Origin: JBIOWF01 sp044868295
GTDB taxonomy: Bacteria > Actinomycetota > Actinomycetes > Streptosporangiales > Streptosporangiaceae
Assembly (NCBI GenBank): GCA_044868295.1
Contig: JBIOWF010000062.1
Span: forward strand, 1-53,434
DNA length: 53,434 bases
Direction of reading: 5' to 3'
Both the position numbers and the translations under genes were made by a program. Positions 50,096 to 53,434 of this stretch are shown here, one piece after another (the stretch's first letter is position 1; every line of letters begins with the position of its first letter). Below the pieces are notes generated by a model. It was not told where the DNA came from and searched no databases. It saw nothing but the letters and a program-made list of their open reading frames with translations.

Positions 50096-50344
50096 TCAGC
50101 CTACGGCGACCAGTCGGCCCGTGATCTCTTCGGGGCAATGTCTCCGGTGTGCGATCGCGTCCACGGCAGAGGCGGGCGCGGAGGACAGGAAATGATGCAA
50201 GACCTGGACCACCTGCTCACGGCTGTCCCGGTCACATGGGCCGTGGTGATGCAGCAGACGAAAAAGTGCCAGCCGTACGGCCCGTAGAGCGGCCGAGTGA
50301 TCGTGAGGGTGGCAGTGGTCGTCTGGTGGCTTAGGGGCGCGTCA
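50096..50344 (-). pseudogene. Coding-like frame without a start codon
   Basis: The minus-strand frame from 50344 to the TGA at 50096 reads SAALRAVRLALFRLLHHHGP, REQVVQVLHHFLSSAPASAV and DAIAHRRHCPEEITGRLVAV. It has a plausible helical composition and no ATG or usable upstream GTG. It covers nearly the whole 344-bp gap between the flavoprotein and the HD gene. Unrecognised; possibly a truncated gene. Confidence 0.35.
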
Positions 50345-50359
50345 TGGAACGATGGCGTC

Positions 50360-51022
50360 ATGAGTGATCATCAGCCTGACCTGCTCATCGACATGAACCC
50401 GCTGCCGGATGGAATCGGACAACGTCTCCTCGAACAGCTCACGTTCTTGATCGAGGTGGACCGGTTGAAGACGATCCTTCGGCAATCACCTTTGCCGTCA
50501 GCGGATCGTCGCGAGAACAACGCCGAGCATTCCTGGCACTTGGCGATGATGGTTATCATCCTCGCTGAATACTCCGATGAACCGATCGACGTTGGGCATG
50601 CCGTACAACTCGTGCTTGTGCATGACCTGGTGGAGGTCTACGCCGGAGACACCCCACTGTATGACGCTGTGGGCGGCAAGGATCAGGAGGAGCGGGAAAT
50701 CCGAGCCGCAGATCAACTGTTCGGCCTGTTGCCTGCTGATCAGGGGGCACGGATACGGGCTCTGTGGGATGAATTCGAGGCTCGGAGTTCCCCTGAGGCG
50801 CGCTTCGCAAAGGCCATGGACCGGTTTCAACCCCTGCTCCTGAACTGGATGGCACGTGGTGGAACCTGGCGCAGCCCTGGCGTCACCGCTGAGGACATCC
50901 GATCGCGTAAGGCAGTGATCGGGGATGCCGCGTCGTCGCTGTGGGATGTGGGTCGTCGGCTCATCGATGAAGGAGAGCGGCGCGGCCGGGCGCGGCCAAG
51001 CACACCGCCGCCTACTCCATGA
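50360..51022 (+). CDS. HD-domain phosphohydrolase (YfbR-like)
   Basis: 220 residues from ATG 50360. HD motif residues: NNAEHSWHLAMMVIILAEYS (first His), VLVHDLVEVYAGDTP (HD plus Glu), and AKAMDRFQPLLLNWM (late Asp). The family includes 5'-deoxynucleotidases of the YfbR type. The substrate is unknown. The last 20 residues are Arg/Pro-rich. Confidence 0.88.
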   Translation: MSDHQPDLLIDMNPLPDGIGQRLLEQLTFLIEVDRLKTILRQSPLPSADRRENNAEHSWHLAMMVIILAEYSDEPIDVGHAVQLVLVHDLVEVYAGDTPLYDAVGGKDQEEREIRAADQLFGLLPADQGARIRALWDEFEARSSPEARFAKAMDRFQPLLLNWMARGGTWRSPGVTAEDIRSRKAVIGDAASSLWDVGRRLIDEGERRGRARPSTPPPTP

Positions 51023-51170
51023 CCGACACGGTCCTCTGATATCTGGCGTCGCGTTATGCAGCGTCCCGCCGCCCGGACGGCGGGCAGTGGGCAGCGGGGC
51101 GGTCTTCTACGCCTGATCGAGGTCGCCGAGCGGAGACGCCGTCTCGCGCGGCGCCTGGGCCGATCGGGCC

Positions 51171-51248
51171 TTTCGCAGTCCGCGGCTTTCGCAGTCTGCG
51201 GCTTTCGCGGTCCGCGGCTTCGCGGTCCGGGCCTTTCGCGGTCCCGCG
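51171..51248. repeat. 16-bp tandem repeats downstream of the MarR gene
   Basis: Five copies: 51171, 51187, 51203 (16 bp each), 51219 (15 bp) and 51234 (15 bp), consensus TTTCGCRGTCYGCGGC. The array ends 3 bp before the MarR stop codon (51252). Confidence 0.88.
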
Positions 51249-51251
51249 TGG

Positions 51252-51722
51252 TCAGCGGCTGGGGTGGAGCGCGGTGACGAGGCTGGCGAACCGGGCGAAT
51301 TCCTCCTGGCCGATCTTGCCGATGACCTCCCGGTTCAGGGCGTCCGCAAGGACGTCGGCGGCTTGCCGGGCGGCCTCGAGACCCTGCGGGGTGAGGGTGG
51401 CGCGTACGACGCGGCGGTCGACCGAGCAGGGGCTGCGTTCGATGAGTCCGGCGTCGTTGAGCCGGTCGGTGACCTTGGTGATGCCGGCGGTGGAGAACTC
51501 CAGATGGCGGGCGAGATGGGTCATCTGGACTGAATGGTAGGGGCGGCTGTCGAGGAGGAGCAGCAAGATCTGGACGGACGAGGAGGGTAGGCCGGTGCGC
51601 CGGGTGACCTCCTCGGCCAGCCGGGTGGTCAGCCGGTGGAATCCCGTCTGGGCGGCCATCCACTGCTGGAGCAGGGCATCCGTGCCGGATGTGGCGAGAG
51701 CTGCGTTCTCGGTCGCTTCCAT
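51252..51722 (-). CDS. MarR-family transcription regulator
   Basis: 156 residues from ATG 51722 (GGGAGG ten bases upstream). Winged helix with LPSSSVQILLLLLDSRPYHS, LARHLEFSTAGITKVTDRLN (recognition helix) and the wing GLIERSPCSVDRRVVRATLT. It is divergent from a GTP cyclohydrolase II gene, and dyads between them suggest that it controls one or both. Confidence 0.9.
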   Translation of the reverse strand: MEATENAALATSGTDALLQQWMAAQTGFHRLTTRLAEEVTRRTGLPSSSVQILLLLLDSRPYHSVQMTHLARHLEFSTAGITKVTDRLNDAGLIERSPCSVDRRVVRATLTPQGLEAARQAADVLADALNREVIGKIGQEEFARFASLVTALHPSR

Positions 51723-51785
51723 GGGCTGCTGGCCTCCCTCTCGGATCCTACTGGGCTGTGGCGATGAGTGAAGAATACCACCAGC

Positions 51786-51851
51786 TAACATTTCGCTAGT
51801 TACCTTTCTGGTGTACTGTCCTCTAGCGAGACACCAGGGGCACCCCTGGTG
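51786..51851. promoter_or_regulatory. Operator-like dyads between MarR and GTP cyclohydrolase II genes
   Basis: TAAC-N9-GTTA at 51786-51802, and a perfect dyad CACCAGGGG-CA-CCCCTGGTG at 51832-51851. The first suits a MarR dimer. The second lies 56 bp before the cyclohydrolase start and could be an operator or an attenuating hairpin. A -10-like TACTGT lies between them (51814). No FMN riboswitch consensus is present. Confidence 0.55.
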
Positions 51852-51907
51852 AACGATCTCGACTTCGGTCCCAACAGCTTCTGAGGCGCGTTCTTCTTGG
51901 AGTTCTC

Positions 51908-52585
51908 ATGTCGACGACGATCATCCCCGCCACCGTTCGCACCCGGGTGAGCATCCCGCTTCGCTTCGCCGACGGCTACGCCGTCACCGCCGAGGCGGTC
52001 ACCTTCCGTGGGCTCACCGACGGTGGCGAGCACGTCGCTCTGGTCCTGGGTGACCGCGACGCGACGACGCCCCCTCTTGTACGGCTGCATTCCGAGTGCC
52101 TGACCGGGGACATCTTCGGCTCCGCCCGCTGCGACTGCGGCCCCCAACTGCGTGAAGCCGTCGAGCGCATCGCCGACGCGGGCGGCGTCCTGCTCTACCT
52201 GCGCCAGGAGGGCCGCGGCATCGGCCTCTACAACAGGCTCGACGCGTACGCCCTCCAGGACGAAGGGCTCAACACGTATGAGGCCAACCTCGCCCTCGGC
52301 CTGCCCGAGGACGCCCGCGACTACACCGTCGCCGCTCAGATGCTCGCCGCCCTCGGCGTGGACACCCTCGACATGCTCACCAACAACCCCGACAAGGCCC
52401 GCCAGTTGGGCGCCCTCGGCGTCACCGTCCGGGCAAGCCGCCCCACCGGCGTACACGCCACACCCGACAACCTCCGCTACCTTCACGCCAAGGCCGATCA
52501 CACCCACCACACCATCGCCCTGCCCCAGCTCGCAGGCATCGCTGGCATCGCAGGCATCGCTGGCATCGCTGGCATCGCAGGCTGA
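51908..52585 (+). CDS. ribA: GTP cyclohydrolase II (RibA-type, stand-alone)
   Basis: 225 residues from ATG 51908 (GGAG seven bases upstream). Zinc ligands: Cys64 in LVRLHSECLTGDIFGS, then Cys75 and Cys77 in ARCDCGPQLREAV; the GTP-binding loop YLRQEGRGIGLYNRLDAYAL; and MLTNNPDKARQLGALGV. It converts GTP to the first riboflavin intermediate. It is a stand-alone domain, not fused to RibB, and is divergent from a MarR gene. The C-terminus ends in repeats of Ala-Gly-Ile (nt ~52529-52585, 9-bp units), which look nonfunctional. Confidence 0.92.
   Translation: MSTTIIPATVRTRVSIPLRFADGYAVTAEAVTFRGLTDGGEHVALVLGDRDATTPPLVRLHSECLTGDIFGSARCDCGPQLREAVERIADAGGVLLYLRQEGRGIGLYNRLDAYALQDEGLNTYEANLALGLPEDARDYTVAAQMLAALGVDTLDMLTNNPDKARQLGALGVTVRASRPTGVHATPDNLRYLHAKADHTHHTIALPQLAGIAGIAGIAGIAGIAG
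52529..52585 (+). repeat. In-frame 9-bp microsatellite at the end of ribA
   Basis: GCAGGCATC and GCTGGCATC alternate for about six units and add Ala-Gly-Ile repeats beyond the usual C-terminus. Confidence 0.9.
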
Positions 52586-52766
52586 GCTCAGGACGTCTGA
52601 CCCCCGCCAGGGCCATGGACAAGCCGACCCTCACCATCAGCCAGACCGCCCCAGCGCTCTCGGAGAGCAGCGGGAGCCGGCCCGTGCGATCGGCGACCTG
52701 ATCTACGCCCGCTACTTCACCGCCCCAAATCCCAAGCCGAGAACTTGGTCATGAGGAGGAACAAGG

Positions 52767-52817
52767 CAGCTCATCCGGGAGGGCAGCTCATCCGGGAGGG
52801 CATCTCATCCGGGAGGG
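52767..52817. repeat. 17-bp tandem repeats in the ribA-secreted protein gap
   Basis: Three units (52767, 52784, 52801) of CAGCTCATCCGGGAGGG; the first two are identical and the third differs by one base. The rest of the 330-bp gap holds no gene I can support. Confidence 0.93.
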
Positions 52818-52916
52818 CACCAACACGCTCACCCGCAGTCCCCCTCGGTCTGGCTTGTTCAGGGATTGTTGCCGGCGGCTCCGAACCAAACCCCGGATTT
52901 CGCACTCTCATATGTC

Positions 52917-53327
52917 ATGACGCTCTCGACGAAGCTCCGTTCCGTTTCCCGCGCCACGGCTGTCACCGCCACGCTCACCGCGATGGCCGTCGGCACGCTC
53001 GTCACCGGGGCAGCCGCCGCCGATGCCGCCGCCATCCCGAAGTTCAAGCAACCCAAGGTGTTTGGAACGTCCTTCCAGACCGACCCGAACCACGACTTCT
53101 CCAAGGGAATCAGCACGCGACACGACGGCATCCTGCGCGGCTGGGTCACCCACTACAAGGCCGGCGTGGCGGAGTACACACCGATCAAATGGGTCAAGTC
53201 CCACGACGCGCAGGGGCATTTCGTGGGCCCGCCGGAGGGCGACGTCACGGCGTACGCCTCCCCCATCTCGGCGAAGGTCAAGTTCTACAGCGCCTACGGC
53301 TGCAAAGACCAACACCACGGACTTTAG
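52917..53327 (+). CDS. Small secreted protein of unknown function
   Basis: 136 residues from ATG 52917. A Sec signal peptide is clear: basic start MTLSTKLRSVSRATAV, hydrophobic core TLTAMAVGTLVTG, and an AAAADAA-like cleavage region near residue 36. The mature part begins IPKFKQPKVFGTSF and has no motif I know, ending SAYGCKDQHHGL. The single Cys near the end suggests that the reading frame may have been cut short. The last 107 bases of the window show no gene. Confidence 0.7.
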   Translation: MTLSTKLRSVSRATAVTATLTAMAVGTLVTGAAAADAAAIPKFKQPKVFGTSFQTDPNHDFSKGISTRHDGILRGWVTHYKAGVAEYTPIKWVKSHDAQGHFVGPPEGDVTAYASPISAKVKFYSAYGCKDQHHGL

Positions 53328-53434
53328 GCGTTTCGCTGCATCTGAGGCGTAATCATCTTTGTGGCATGTTTTGGTCTTTCTGGGTGGTTCGCTGGTCGGT
53401 GTTGAGTTACCTGGGCGCGCTAATTGCCCGCATG

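Noticed and set aside
51786..51907. FMN riboswitch in front of ribA
   Set aside because: The RFN consensus segments are absent; only a GC-rich dyad and a TAAC/GTTA dyad are seen.
53328..53434. Possible gene or IS end at the window edge
   Set aside because: No start, motif or terminal repeat can be seen in the 107 bases available.

Overview
The window is high-GC actinobacterial chromosome. A conserved block, tRNA-Leu(CAG)-fhaA-fhaB-pstP-rodA-pbpA-pknA-pknB-pabA/trpG-crgA-rhomboid-ppiA (28.4-40.2 kb), is the cell-envelope, division and Ser/Thr-kinase cluster that sits near the replication origin in actinomycetes. Frequent GTG starts and the mix of families (CGNR regulator, BldG-like STAS protein, MptB-like mannosyltransferase, LCP ligase, DM13 protein) suggest a filamentous actinomycete, most likely of the Streptosporangiales. 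That placement is inference; no rRNA is present.

Layout. 0-7.6 kb: envelope glycosylation (GT87 enzyme, large phosphatase-like membrane protein, MptB-like mannosyltransferase overlapping it tail to tail, GT2 enzyme). 7.6-15.4 kb: signalling (STAS antagonist, response regulator and kinase, SpoIIE-type ATPase, PAS-GAF-PAS kinase), a short YidC operon and an O6-alkylguanine methyltransferase. 15.5-21.2 kb: a divergent CGNR regulator/EamA exporter pair with two operators, a TPP-riboswitch-controlled CytX-like transporter, a rhodanese, a MarR relic, an Fpg/Nei glycosylase and a TenA-like protein, so this stretch leans to thiamine salvage. 21.5-27.8 kb: DM13 protein, LCP protein, two CBS/DUF21 membrane proteins and an MFS permease. 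28.4-40.9 kb: the conserved core, read as fhaA->pknB with 4-bp overlaps.

40.9-50.4 kb is a decay zone. It holds a MITE-like element placed exactly after a stop codon, a frameshifted histidine kinase, a Rieske C-terminal relic, intact lgt, a 5'-truncated PHB-depolymerase-type esterase, an LppU-like C-terminus joined to a 3'-truncated group II intron, a DUF72 gene, a shortened DUF4386 gene and an alcohol-dehydrogenase relic with a nonsense codon. Several of these relics have no proper start and lie in frames a gene caller would miss. 49.5-53.4 kb: flavoprotein, HD hydrolase, divergent MarR/GTP cyclohydrolase II pair and a small secreted protein.

The most unusual property is the number of short tandem repeats. 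At least twelve independent minisatellites occur. Those inside genes have units of 9, 24, 30, 42, 45 or 60 bp (all multiples of three). Those in gaps have units of 16, 17, 18, 20, 30, 42, 59/60 and 62 bp. The strongest single array (6441-6742) lies in front of the MptB-like gene. No CRISPR array, prophage or intact transposase was found.
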